From Gammaproteobacteria bacterium (lineage in GTDB: Bacteria > Pseudomonadota > Gammaproteobacteria > Chromatiales > Sedimenticolaceae), in assembly GCA_020445245.1 (NCBI GenBank), contig JAGRHB010000029.1, forward strand, positions 1 to 11,686: 11,686 nucleotides of DNA. Reading direction: 5' to 3'. Position 1 is the first letter of the stretch. Every line of letters begins with the position of its first letter. Shown here piece after piece: positions 1-6,817 of the stretch. The position numbers and the translations under genes were made by a program. The notes under the pieces were generated by a model that did no database searches, was not told the origin of the DNA, and saw only the letters and a list, made by a program, of their open reading frames with translations.

Positions 1-66
1 CAGCTGCGCGAGCTGCACCTGCGGGTACGCAAACCGCAGGTCGAGACGCCCGGCGGCGCAGGCTGA
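1..66 (+). CDS. aspS: Aspartyl-tRNA synthetase C-terminus (partial)
   Basis: This is the last 21 codons of a gene that enters from the left edge and stops at TGA 64-66. The tail begins QLRELHLRVRKP, which resembles the C-terminal end of bacterial AspS, the enzyme that charges tRNA-Asp in the cytoplasm. No catalytic motif lies inside the window, so the call rests on this short tail and on the next gene, since aspS followed by nudB is the usual order in gammaproteobacteria. The frame lies directly upstream of the nudB-like reading frame and probably shares its transcript. Confidence 0.7.
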   Translation, partial: QLRELHLRVRKPQVETPGGAG

Positions 67-106
67 CGCCATCCTGGACGGGCAGATCTACAAGCGACCC
101 GAGTCG

Positions 107-538
107 GTGCTGGTGCTGGTCTACACCCGCGCCGGCGAGGTGCTGCTGATGGAGCGCAGCCGTCCACACGGCTTCTGGCAGTCGGTCACCGGGTCGCTGC
201 AGTGGGGCGAATCGGCACAGGCCGCCGCGGCACGTGAACTCGCCGAAGAGACCGGCCTGGAGGCTGGCAGCCGGCTGGTCGACCTGCGTTGCGGTGAGCG
301 ATTTGCGATCATCCCGCCGTGGCGCGAACGCTACGCGCCTACTGTCCACGTCAATCGAGAGCACTGGTTCACCCTCGAACTGCCGTCGCGCCGCACCATC
401 CATCTCAACGCCGGTGAACACCGACAGTACCGTTGGCTGACTGCCGCACAGGCGGCCCGCCGCGCGACCTCGTGGACCAACCGCAAGGTGATCGGGCAGG
501 TATTGGGCCATCGCCAGTCCGGAGCCGGTGTTCTCTGA
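107..538 (+). CDS. nudB: Dihydroneopterin triphosphate diphosphatase (Nudix)
   Basis: This Nudix hydrolase resembles NudB, which removes pyrophosphate from dihydroneopterin triphosphate in folate synthesis. The Nudix box GX5EX7REUXEEXGU is complete: G29, E35, R43-E44, E47-E48 and G50, counting from the GTG at 107. Blocks FWQSVTGS, RYAP and SWTNRK match the NudB pattern (E. coli has FWQSVTGS, RYAP, SWSNRQ). The position after aspS supports the assignment. The start is uncertain. In-frame codons upstream of 107 read IYKRPES, which is the conserved N-terminus of NudB, yet no ATG, GTG or TTG lies in frame back to the window edge. A non-standard CTG at 74, 7 nt after the aspS stop, would give a 154-aa protein of normal length. 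The GTG at 107 gives 143 aa and would lose the first part of the beta-sheet. Confidence 0.88.
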   Translation: MLVLVYTRAGEVLLMERSRPHGFWQSVTGSLQWGESAQAAAARELAEETGLEAGSRLVDLRCGERFAIIPPWRERYAPTVHVNREHWFTLELPSRRTIHLNAGEHRQYRWLTAAQAARRATSWTNRKVIGQVLGHRQSGAGVL

Positions 539-673
539 GGGGCACTGCGCTGGCAGTCATGTTCTCCTGAACTGGTGGTCTGGTGGGTGCGTTCGACCCT
601 GGCTGGTCATGTCCCGGAAAGGCGCTGTCATGGCTGCTGGCGACCTCGAGCCGTCATCCGCGGGTTGCTGAGT

Positions 674-705
674 GAACGTCTGCTGCAGCGATGAAGCAGA
701 CATTC
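674..705 (+). repeat. Hairpin at the head of repeat copy A
   Basis: GAACGTCTGCT (674-684) and AGCAGACATTC (695-705) are inverted with 10 of 11 positions paired, around a 10-nt loop. Related half-sites, often degenerate, occur in the other spacers: GAATGTCTGCT near 2682, GTAGACATTTCG near 2474 and GATGTCTGCTTCG near 9138. The hairpin is visible directly; its function is not known. Confidence 0.6.
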
Positions 706-766
706 GCCAACCCAACGGTGGTGGGCGGGCACGGCCATGACCGGCCGGTCGCCAACCCCGGGCTGG

Positions 767-925
767 AGCCATCCGAACGACTGATGGACTTTGCAAGCTG
801 CCGGAAGGCAAATTCACACTATCGGCCGGAGCGGTCGTTCAGAGTCCGGCCTGGTTGCGGCTGCAATGAAATGCTTACCGGTCGTCAGTGAGAAAATCCC
901 ATCGAACGGCAGCTTTCTGATTCAC
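767..925 (+). repeat. Dispersed intergenic repeat, copy A
   Basis: Positions 767-832 align with 4493-4560. The best block is TTGCAAGCTGCCG followed by AAGGC, AATTCACACT and TCGGCCGGAGC, with a few substitutions and one indel. Positions 832-925 align with 2811-2905 and more loosely with 4558-4640; shared words include GCAATGAA, ACCGGTCGT and GGCAGCTT. The copies sit in spacers between unrelated genes, have no sustained frame, and have diverged, which fits an old family of non-coding repeats or non-autonomous elements. Confidence 0.65.
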
Positions 926-1079
926 AATCCGGCGGTTGTCGACCCAGGCTAGTCATTCAGGTGCTAGCGTCGGGAAGAACAGCAATCGCTTGTGAAGCCG
1001 CCAAACAAGTTTTCTTGGGTCATATTTGTTTATCATTACGATGCTTTTCGAAGAGACTGAAGGTAGATCAAGGCTCCGC

Positions 1080-2192
1080 ATGGCGTTACCGAATCCAACC
1101 GATCTTCCCCAACGCTACTTCGTAAACGACCTCCCTGGCAGCACCATCCCAGCCAGCCGTTTGCGCGGCATACTCGACAAACTTCAGGAAGGCCGCCCGC
1201 TCACAACAAACGGGTTTGACTATCTTCAGCAACTGGGCCTCACAGCGCTTGGGCAACTCGCGCGTGGCGAGATCACGTATGAAATGTTCCGGGAAATCGC
1301 TGCACCTGAACAAGCCAAGCGCGAGCAGGTAGTCGAAGCTGAAAGGCAGGCCAAACATGCATCCATGCTGGCCAAGGCCGCCGAACAGAAGGCGCGCGAG
1401 GCAGAATACTTGGCGCAGAAGGAGGCGGAGCGCTTGGCACGGGAGAGTGATCCGAAGTACATCGCAAAGATGAAAAATCGGGCGCTTCGAGCCCGCTACG
1501 GCATCGATATGTTCATCGAGCAGGAACACTTTCCTAAACTGATGAACATCCTCCATCGCTTTGATGACGGCAAACGGCTCACGGACGACGACGTACTGTG
1601 GATGACGACCGAGGGTCGAGATTACTTCTCGGAGATGCTCCGGGCAGCTTTCCACGAGCGTGAAGCGGAGTTTTACTCGGGCGAGTATAGGCGAACAAAC
1701 GACCCGTGGAACGCGGTGAACGCTAGCGGCCACTACCGCAAGTGCAGTGAGGCCAGAAAAGCTCACGACTTGCTGACCTCGATTCCCGCTGAGCGGCAAA
1801 AAGCGCCCAAATTGAGGTCGGCAATCGCAACTACCCATGGCGGAGTCATGCGCGATCTGAAACGCTTGGATGAAGCCTTGGAATTCGGCAATCAGGCCCA
1901 CGCACTCACATCGGAAGACTTTCGCCCCTGCACTCTACTGGGCGCCGTTAACTTCGAACTCGGTCATTACGACATTGCTCGAGAATGGTATGCCAAGGCT
2001 ATCGAGCGTGGCGCGACCGAGCGCTCGATAGATTCCGATCTACGGGGCATTTTTCTTCGTGCGGCCCCAGCAAAACGCGAAGAAATTAAAGCGTTCCTGC
2101 TACGCGAAGACCCAGCGCGCTACCGTTGGGTCAACAATCTGCACGTTAGCAATTCGCGTTCGAAGGGAAAACGAGCGGGCAGGCCCGGTTGA
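1080..2192 (+). CDS. Conserved hypothetical TPR/coiled-coil protein
   Basis: This is a 370-aa protein of unknown function. Residues 74-122 are a charged Ala/Glu/Lys/Arg-rich stretch that should form a coiled coil. Residues 223-311 look like tetratricopeptide helices, with HYRKCSEARKAHDLL, a THGGVMRDLKRLDEAL helix pair and LGAVNFELGHYDIAREWY. Two segments resemble each other: residues 26-62 (LRGILDKLQEGRPLT) and 152-188 (LMNILHRFDDGKRLT), suggesting an internal duplication on either side of the coiled coil. No signal peptide or membrane segment is seen, so it is probably cytoplasmic. I chose ATG 1080 because AAGG lies 6 nt upstream; ATG 1041 and TTG 1026 are possible but lack a ribosome site. 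It stands alone between repeat-filled spacers and looks less GC-rich than nudB, which may mean transfer. TPRs suggest protein binding; nothing supports a specific role. Confidence 0.8.
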   Translation: MALPNPTDLPQRYFVNDLPGSTIPASRLRGILDKLQEGRPLTTNGFDYLQQLGLTALGQLARGEITYEMFREIAAPEQAKREQVVEAERQAKHASMLAKAAEQKAREAEYLAQKEAERLARESDPKYIAKMKNRALRARYGIDMFIEQEHFPKLMNILHRFDDGKRLTDDDVLWMTTEGRDYFSEMLRAAFHEREAEFYSGEYRRTNDPWNAVNASGHYRKCSEARKAHDLLTSIPAERQKAPKLRSAIATTHGGVMRDLKRLDEALEFGNQAHALTSEDFRPCTLLGAVNFELGHYDIAREWYAKAIERGATERSIDSDLRGIFLRAAPAKREEIKAFLLREDPARYRWVNNLHVSNSRSKGKRAGRPG

Positions 2193-2409
2193 TCGGACAT
2201 CGTGGTTCCGGCGGTAGAAAGACATTCAAAGGGCTGACTGGCGTGGTTGGCTGGAATCAGTTTAGAGCAGCAGCTCAAACGACCGGTGCGGAGAAGGCAA
2301 AAAAAGCAGTTCATGGCCGGGTCCTGACTGCAGTGATGGGCTCCGAATAGCTGCCATTCGCCGAACGTCAGTTTATCCAGCGACCGCTTTCGGCGAGAAC
2401 CGCGGATCG

Positions 2410-2905
2410 CGGCTCCCGGCCACATCCGGTCTTTCGTGCGGGTACGAATGGATGGCCGCTCCCGTGTAGCGGAGTAGACATTTCGCTGCGAGGCTACTGG
2501 TCCGCCTTCAACACGGAACGGACGGCCGCACAGCCAAAGGGTCAATGTCTGGTTCCGAAATACAGCGGTCCTGCAAAGCGACGGTTCACCGACAGGTCTT
2601 CGGCCAATGCGGTCGTTGGGGATCAGGGCCGGCAATGACCGCATCCGGCCGGTTAGCGGATGGTGATGGTGAAATCCTGTTGAATGTCTGCTTTGTGATC
2701 GCGCGACCGGCAGCAACGCGACCATTGCTGCCGATCGAGCAGTCAGAGCTCAATGTCAGGTACGCAAAGTACAGCGGTCATTCGAGGGGACTGCTCACTG
2801 GCAGGTCGTCGGCCTGAGCGGCCATTGGGAATCAAACCTGACAGCGACCGCAATGAACTGGTAACCGGTCGTGGGCCGGCAAAGCTCACTGAGCGGCAGC
2901 TTCTT
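2410..2905 (+). repeat. Dispersed intergenic repeat, copy B (two units)
   Basis: The first unit contains 2507-2605, which matches the reverse complement of 9015-9113 with only three differences in 99 ungapped positions by eye. Upstream, 2424-2506 also resembles the reverse complement of about 9114-9204 more loosely (GGCCACATCC and the AGACAT half-site are shared). A second, more decayed unit at about 2680-2905 repeats the pattern: CTCAATGTC, AGTACAGCGGTC, GCTCACTGGCAGGTC, TCGGCCTGAGCGG, then GCAATGAACTGGTAACCGG and GGCAGCTTC. The second half of that unit aligns with copies A and C. Confidence 0.7.
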
Positions 2906-2949
2906 TATTGCGCTGCCAGCAAGAATCAACACATCTACGATGGTCGATC

Positions 2950-2966
2950 TGACTCAACCCGAGTCA
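2950..2966 (-). terminator. Possible weak hairpin after the toxin gene
   Basis: On the minus strand TGACTC and GAGTCA pair around a 5-nt loop, starting about 42 nt after the toxin stop codon. The stem is only 6 bp and has no T-run, so it is at best a poor terminator and could be chance. Confidence 0.2.
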
Positions 2967-3008
2967 ACGCAAGTAGCATTTGGTTTACCGGCCACCGGCG
3001 AAACGCAC

Positions 3009-3293
3009 TCATTTGTGCACCGGCGGCCACTGCCGAGACGTGTGAACCAGGGCCAGGATCCAAGCCGTATCGCCGTCGATCTCGTAGACCAGACGGTAGT
3101 GCTCGTGAGGAATCAGCTCCAGCGTGCCAGGAACCATCCCCTGCCGGCCGATCCGCGGGTGATCCGTCAGCGGGGAAACCGCTTGGCTGAACCGCTCGTC
3201 CATCCGGGCGGCCGCCTGTGGGCTCTCGGCAGCGATGTAGTCCCAGATGTCGATGCGATCCTGTAGCGCCTCGGGCGTCCAGATGACCCTCAC
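3009..3293 (-). CDS. RelE/ParE-family toxin of a type II TA pair
   Basis: This 94-aa protein has the size and pattern of the RelE/ParE superfamily: an N-terminal strand MRVIWTPEALQD, two helices with the DIWDYIAAESPQAA segment, HPRIGRQG, the PGTLELIPHEHYRLVYEI hairpin, and a C-terminal strand ending ALVHTSRQWP. This layout is closest to ParE-like toxins. Those poison gyrase, whereas RelE relatives cleave mRNA in the ribosome; the sequence does not decide between these targets. The GTG start overlaps the stop codon of the antitoxin gene (GTGA at 3293-3290), so the two are probably translationally coupled. No truncation is seen. Confidence 0.9.
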   Translation of the reverse strand: MRVIWTPEALQDRIDIWDYIAAESPQAAARMDERFSQAVSPLTDHPRIGRQGMVPGTLELIPHEHYRLVYEIDGDTAWILALVHTSRQWPPVHK

Positions 3294-3568
3294 GACTGGG
3301 CATCGACCTGGGCGCGGCGTGCGGCGAACTCGGCCTCGACCTCATCGTCAGTGCGACCCTGGCCGGCACGCATCGACCCTCGACCTGCTTCGACCTTGCC
3401 ACGCAGGTAGGCGTCGTACTCGCGGGCCTCGCGCTGGCGCTGCACGAATTCGCGCATCAGCTCGCGCATGACCTGGGACGCCGGGCGGTGCGAGGCCTCG
3501 GCCTCGGCCATGAACTCATCGCGCAGTTCAGGCTCCAGCTTCATCGTGAACACAGCTTGTTTCGGCAC
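3290..3568 (-). CDS. Ribbon-helix-helix-like antitoxin
   Basis: This 92-aa protein is encoded just upstream of the toxin. Residues 5-45 (AVFTMKLEPELRDEFMAEAE and the helix SQVMRELMREFVQ) fit a CopG/ParD-type ribbon-helix-helix DNA-binding fold. The charged C-terminal half, with DDEVEAEFAARR near residues 74-85, would wrap the toxin. The frame stays open upstream to 3871, but the start is best placed at GTG 3568, because GGAGAC lies a normal distance before it and the RHH begins there. The longer frame would overlap the divergent integrase gene. Antitoxins of this class usually repress their own operon; candidate operator dyads lie just upstream at 3600-3628. Confidence 0.85.
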   Translation of the reverse strand: MPKQAVFTMKLEPELRDEFMAEAEASHRPASQVMRELMREFVQRQREAREYDAYLRGKVEAGRGSMRAGQGRTDDEVEAEFAARRAQVDAQS

Positions 3569-3596
3569 GGCTTGTCTCCAGCAGAGAAGTACTGAA

Positions 3597-3628
3597 ATAG
3601 TATATACCTTCTCATTACCTTTGGGGTA
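3597..3628 (-). promoter_or_regulatory. Candidate TA promoter/operator region
   Basis: An AT-rich patch upstream of the antitoxin holds the 8-bp palindrome GTATATAC (3600-3607). A second small dyad, TACC-N5-GGTA, lies at 3616-3628. On the minus strand TATACT (3604-3599) could be a -10 box; no good -35 box is seen. The location fits autorepression by the antitoxin, which is an inference from the family. Confidence 0.4.
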
Positions 3629-3754
3629 TCGTGGACCAATTGAGGGGAAAGGCACCCGTTCGGCTGGTTGTGCGAGCTGAGCCGAGCGCCTGAAAGCGGC
3701 CACCCGCGACTCGGCGACACAATCAGACTCCCATCCACTACGAGGGAGCCTGAC

Positions 3755-4369
3755 ATGGAAATCCATCACGCCCACGAACCCTGGAACAAAGGCAAGCTGG
3801 TCGGCCAAAAGCCGCCCTTGAAGCCGAAGGATATCTGGGCCATTCGATTCCACCTCCAGACCGAACACCAAATCCGCGATCTGGCCATGTTCAACCTGGC
3901 AATCGACAGCAAGTTACGCGGCTGTGACCTGGTGAGTCGACGGGTTCGGGACGTGATGCACGCCGATCAGATCCTGCCCAGAGCCATGGTCGTGCAGCGG
4001 AAAACGCAAAGGCCGGTGCAGTTTGAGTTGACAGAGCCGACGAGGTCGGTTGTCTCCGCATGGATTGAAACGGCGAATCTGAAGGCGGAGAACTATCTGT
4101 TTCCCAGTCGTCTGGCAAACTCGCCGCATATCTCGACGCGTCAGTATGCCCGGATCGTCCAGCAGTGGCTCACCGCCATCGGGTTCGATTCGACGGTCTA
4201 TGGCACGCACAGCATGCGGCGGACCAAGGCGACGCTGATCTATAAGCGAACCAAGAACCTACGGACCGTCCAACTCCTACTTGGCCACACCAAGCTGGAA
4301 AGCACCGTGAGGTACCTTGGGATAGAGGTCGATGACGCACTGGAGATCTCGGAGCAAACCGAGATCTGA
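3755..4369 (+). CDS. Short tyrosine recombinase (catalytic domain only)
   Basis: This 204-aa protein is a phage-integrase-family site-specific recombinase. All expected catalytic residues are visible: R55 (DSKLRGCDL), K83 (QRKTQRP), H152-x-x-R155 (THSMRRTK), H178 (LLLGHTK) and the nucleophile Y187 (STVRYLG). It has about 25 residues before the catalytic domain and no core-binding or arm-binding domain, so it is far shorter than phage integrases of roughly 350-400 aa. A family of short stand-alone integrases starting with a similar M-x-H-EPWNKGKLVGQ sequence is common in accessory regions of gammaproteobacteria. The start ATG 3755 is supported by GAGGGAG 6 nt upstream; the frame is open from 3668. 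It is divergent from the TA pair. I see no clear attachment site near it. Confidence 0.92.
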   Translation: MEIHHAHEPWNKGKLVGQKPPLKPKDIWAIRFHLQTEHQIRDLAMFNLAIDSKLRGCDLVSRRVRDVMHADQILPRAMVVQRKTQRPVQFELTEPTRSVVSAWIETANLKAENYLFPSRLANSPHISTRQYARIVQQWLTAIGFDSTVYGTHSMRRTKATLIYKRTKNLRTVQLLLGHTKLESTVRYLGIEVDDALEISEQTEI

Positions 4370-4492
4370 ACCAGTGATTGTGGCTGCTCGATGGCGCCAT
4401 CACGGGTACCGTGCCTCGTGCGGCCGCTTTCCGGCGCCACGACAAACGCGTGCATCCGGCCAGGAGCAGCCACCCCCCCCAACTCTTGACTG

Positions 4493-4640
4493 CAGCCGTC
4501 TGAACGACTGCCGTACCTTGCAAGCTGCCGAAAGGCCAATTCACACTTGTCGGCCGGAGCTGCCGTTAGGGTGCAGGTTCCCTTGTCGACTGCGATGGAC
4601 TGGTTACCTGTCATTGGCCGGGAAAGCTAGAGGAGCAGCC
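4493..4640 (+). repeat. Dispersed intergenic repeat, copy C
   Basis: Positions 4493-4560 align with copy A at 767-832. Shared words are GAACGACTG, TTGCAAGCTGCCG, AATTCACACT and TCGGCCGGAGC. The following part (GACTGGTTACCTGTC, GGCCGGGAAAGCT, GAGCAGCC) corresponds to ACTGGTAACCGGTCG, GGCCGGCAAAGCT and GAGCGGCAGC in copy B. The order of the shared words is the same in each copy. Confidence 0.6.
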
Positions 4641-4657
4641 GCTTGTCGGTTTCCTGA

Positions 4658-4807
4658 GCGGAGGTAACGGGATGCGGACACATACGACATCGCAGTCTGA
4701 CCCTGATTGCCCCGGTCGATGCCGCGCGCTTTCGCGTCATGCCGAACGGCGTGGTGCTGCTTACCGGTGCATTGCTCGGTCAGGAGTGGACCATCAGCCA
4801 GAGTTGA
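4658..4807 (+). pseudogene. Possible relic of a coding sequence, 3' end only
   Basis: One plus-strand frame reads SLTLIAPVDAARFRVMP, then NGVVLLTGALLGQEWTISQ, and stops at TGA 4805-4807. The composition (balanced hydrophobic and polar, not the Arg/Pro-rich product of the wrong frame) looks like the end of a real protein. The frame is closed by a stop at 4655-4657 and has no good start, so it would be a truncated remnant. I do not recognise the family. It could also be chance. Confidence 0.25.
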
Positions 4808-4879
4808 CGGTGTCCGCGAGAGACTTCGCCTGTGTCGCAGGTCCCTGTCTTGCTGTGCCTCGGCTGTTGCTCTCGACAA

Positions 4880-6580
4880 TCAGAAACCCAGCTTGACCAG
4901 CGGCGATGTCAGCTGCGTCAGCAGTTCGGCGTCGACCAGTGGATAGGTCTCCAACATCCTGGCGATCCTGAAATCGGGATCGATAGACCGGATCTCCTCG
5001 GCCTGCCACTCGGCGTCCTCGTGTTCGCCGGCGAGCAGCAGCGTCGCTGCCAGGTATACCCGCACCTCGAGACTCACCGGATTGCGCGACAGGGCTTCGC
5101 GCAGATTGATCAGCGCTTGGTCGTGGTCGTGCAGGAAGAAGAAGGCGCGGCCGAGGGTCATGAAATAGAGATACCCGGCCCCCGGGTTCAGCCGCATCGC
5201 CTCGCGCAGTAGCGCAACAGACTGAGCAGGCCGGCCCGTGTAGGTCATGATCCCTCCTTTCAGCGCGAGCGCATCAGCGAAGCGGGGATCCAGGTGGAGC
5301 GCGTCATCGAGATGCGCCAGCGCCTCGTCGTGCCGGCGCTGCTGCATCTTCACGTAACCGAGCACCCAGTGAATCTCGGGCAGGGTCGGGTCTATCTGCT
5401 TCGCTGAGTAGGCAAACTTCTGTGCCTGATCCAGGTCGCGTTCGCGATTGCGTTCGCTCTCCCACTGGTTGCGGTAATTTCCTGCGTAGATCAGGGCCAG
5501 TCCGCCGTACGCCCGCGCGAACGAAGGATCCAGCGCAATTGCCTGCAGATAGAGGTCGCGTGCACGCTCGTTGTTCGATGCGCTGCGTACGAGCAGTTCA
5601 GACTGTGCGCGCAGAAACAGGTCGTAGGCGTCGACCGATGCAGTGTAGCGGTGGGCGATGCGCTTGATTTCGGTTTCGTTCAGGCGCAGCGACAGTGCTT
5701 CGGCAAGTTGGGTGCTTATGTTTTGCTGAATGTCGAACAGATCGTCGAACGGTCGCTCATAGCGCTGCGCCCAGAGTTGACGTCCTGATGCAGATTCGAC
5801 CAGACGGACCTCTATATCGAGCATCCGGCCATCGCGGTGGACCGCACCCCAGACCCGGTATCGATTCGCACCATCGGCGGGATTCGGTTCGGCTATTGCG
5901 GCGACGACCTGCAGGCCGGACAGCCGTGACAGCTGGGCAATCAGGTCGGCGGTGATGCCGCGGGCGAAATACTGCTGTGCCTGGTCGTCGCCGATCACCT
6001 CGAACGCCTGCACACTGACGGTGGTGACCGGGCGTCCGTCGGGCGGCGGAGCGGGCAGCAAGGCGTCGTCGCCGTTTCCGGGCTGGAGATACCACGCGAC
6101 CAGCACCGCCGACAGGAGCAGGAACCCTATGACGGCCACCGCGACGACCCTGGACGACCGGTGCATGCTGGCAGTGGGACCGGGCATGATGGACGGCGCG
6201 GCCGCCGGACGTCCGTCCTCCGCCGCAGCCGTTTGGATCTGCCCGACCGGCGCAACGAGACGGTAACCCATCTTCGGGATCGTTTCGATCACGCTCTGCT
6301 CGCGCCGGTCGTCGTCGAAGGCACGCCGAATTTTGTTGATCGCCGTCGTCAGAGCCTCGTCGCCGACAACCATGTCCGGCCATATCGCCATCAGCAGCTC
6401 TTCGCGGCTGAGTGGCTGACCGGCATGTCGGGCCAGATGGCCGAGCAGCCTGGTCGCTTTCGGTTCGAGTCTGCGTTCTTCGGCATTCCGCACCAGGCAA
6501 TGGCGGTCTTCGTCGAGCGTCCAGCCCGCGATCACGAGGCTGGCCGGCGCAGAATCGCCATCGACGGTTGCGTGCTGCAT
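4880..6580 (-). CDS. CadC-like transmembrane regulator with TPRs
   Basis: From ATG 6580 this is a 566-aa protein; TTG 6586 would add two residues. Residues about 15-111 form an OmpR/PhoB-type winged helix (LEPKATRLLGHLARHAGQ, SREELLMAIWPDMVV, TTAINKIRRAFDD, ETIPKMGYRLVAPV). A single membrane helix lies at about 144-164 (VVAVAVIGFLLLSAVLVAWY). Beyond it, residues 185-305 resemble the TolB-like/adenylate-cyclase-linked domain often found in such proteins (FARGITADLIAQLSRLSGLQVVA). TPR repeats cover about 315-543 (LQAIALDPSFARAYGGLALI, DDALHLDPRFADALALKG). This is a one-component sensor: the DNA-binding part is cytoplasmic and the TPR part is periplasmic. It is divergent from the small secreted protein and the MBL hydrolase, so it probably controls them; the ligand is unknown. 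No damage is seen. Confidence 0.9.
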   Translation of the reverse strand: MQHATVDGDSAPASLVIAGWTLDEDRHCLVRNAEERRLEPKATRLLGHLARHAGQPLSREELLMAIWPDMVVGDEALTTAINKIRRAFDDDRREQSVIETIPKMGYRLVAPVGQIQTAAAEDGRPAAAPSIMPGPTASMHRSSRVVAVAVIGFLLLSAVLVAWYLQPGNGDDALLPAPPPDGRPVTTVSVQAFEVIGDDQAQQYFARGITADLIAQLSRLSGLQVVAAIAEPNPADGANRYRVWGAVHRDGRMLDIEVRLVESASGRQLWAQRYERPFDDLFDIQQNISTQLAEALSLRLNETEIKRIAHRYTASVDAYDLFLRAQSELLVRSASNNERARDLYLQAIALDPSFARAYGGLALIYAGNYRNQWESERNRERDLDQAQKFAYSAKQIDPTLPEIHWVLGYVKMQQRRHDEALAHLDDALHLDPRFADALALKGGIMTYTGRPAQSVALLREAMRLNPGAGYLYFMTLGRAFFFLHDHDQALINLREALSRNPVSLEVRVYLAATLLLAGEHEDAEWQAEEIRSIDPDFRIARMLETYPLVDAELLTQLTSPLVKLGF

Positions 6581-6616
6581 GGTCAAAAGTTCCAGAAGGT
6601 GATCATTAACACCATG

Positions 6617-6634
6617 AATATTATGAAAAATATT
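6617..6634. promoter_or_regulatory. Repeated AATATT in an AT-rich island
   Basis: AATATT occurs at 6617-6622 and 6629-6634, 12 nt apart, within about 40 bp that are far richer in A and T than the flanks. It lies 37 bp upstream of the regulator ATG in the divergent spacer. Winged-helix regulators often bind direct repeats spaced near one helical turn, so this may be the binding site or promoter. That is inference. Confidence 0.4.
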
Positions 6635-6703
6635 TCCGTTAGATAAGCGTTGTCAAAGCATTTGGGTTCGGTCATGTCGTGCCGGCGGTCGCTGCATAAA
6701 CCT

Positions 6704-6726
6704 TAGGTCAGGTGGCAAGTGACCTA
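6704..6726. promoter_or_regulatory. Perfect dyad TAGGTCA-N9-TGACCTA
   Basis: A perfect 7-bp inverted repeat spaced by 9 nt lies about 90 bp upstream of the small secreted protein gene, in the spacer shared with the regulator. It could be an operator for a dimeric regulator or part of the 5' leader. Winged-helix proteins of the divergent regulator's type usually bind direct repeats, so a different regulator is possible. Confidence 0.45.
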
Positions 6727-6817
6727 CAACGACGATCGCCCCGGATGCACCTTGCAAGGGTTGGAGTCCGCGCGCAGGCACCTGCCAAGGGAACAGATAG
6801 ACCAGGAGACAACCAGC

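Larger units (their letters stand above)
539..1079 (+). other. Long spacer with dispersed repeat copy A
   Basis: I see no convincing gene here. Short open frames exist but lack a ribosome site or a recognisable protein. About 674-925 belongs to the dispersed repeat family described separately, and 539-673 shows nothing clear. The stretch 930-1040 just before the next gene is richer in A and T than its surroundings and could hold that gene's promoter, but I could not fix a clear -35/-10 pair. Confidence 0.5.
2193..3008 (+). other. Gene-free spacer filled by repeat copy B
   Basis: There is no supportable gene here. Open frames on both strands run through repeat sequence and give proline/arginine-rich translations with no recognisable domain. 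The part from about 2410 to 2905 is repeat copy B. The part 2193-2410 shows only a possible degenerate half-site, AGCTGCCATTCGCC, near 2350. Confidence 0.55.
4370..4879 (+). other. Spacer with repeat copy C and a possible gene relic
   Basis: The recombinase gene and the regulator gene converge on this spacer. About 4493-4640 is repeat copy C, and 4658-4807 is a possible relic listed separately. I see no terminator hairpin with a T-run for either flanking gene. The remaining open frames are short and lack ribosome sites. Confidence 0.5.

Noticed and set aside
1086..1901. 271-codon open frame on the minus strand opposite the TPR protein
   Set aside because: It is antisense to a gene with a ribosome site and protein-like TPR and coiled-coil content; its own translation has no recognisable domain.
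2120..2725. 201-codon minus-strand frame across the spacer
   Set aside because: It runs through repeat copy B and the end of the TPR gene. The similar translation seen in copy D arises from the repeat DNA itself, and no start signal supports it.
3569..3871. N-terminal extension of the antitoxin to 193 aa
   Set aside because: The ribbon-helix-helix fold and the GGAGAC ribosome site fit a start at 3568; the extension would overlap the integrase gene head-to-head and looks non-coding.
5757..6500. 247-codon minus-strand frame inside the regulator gene
   Set aside because: Arg/Pro-rich shadow of the CadC-like gene in another frame.
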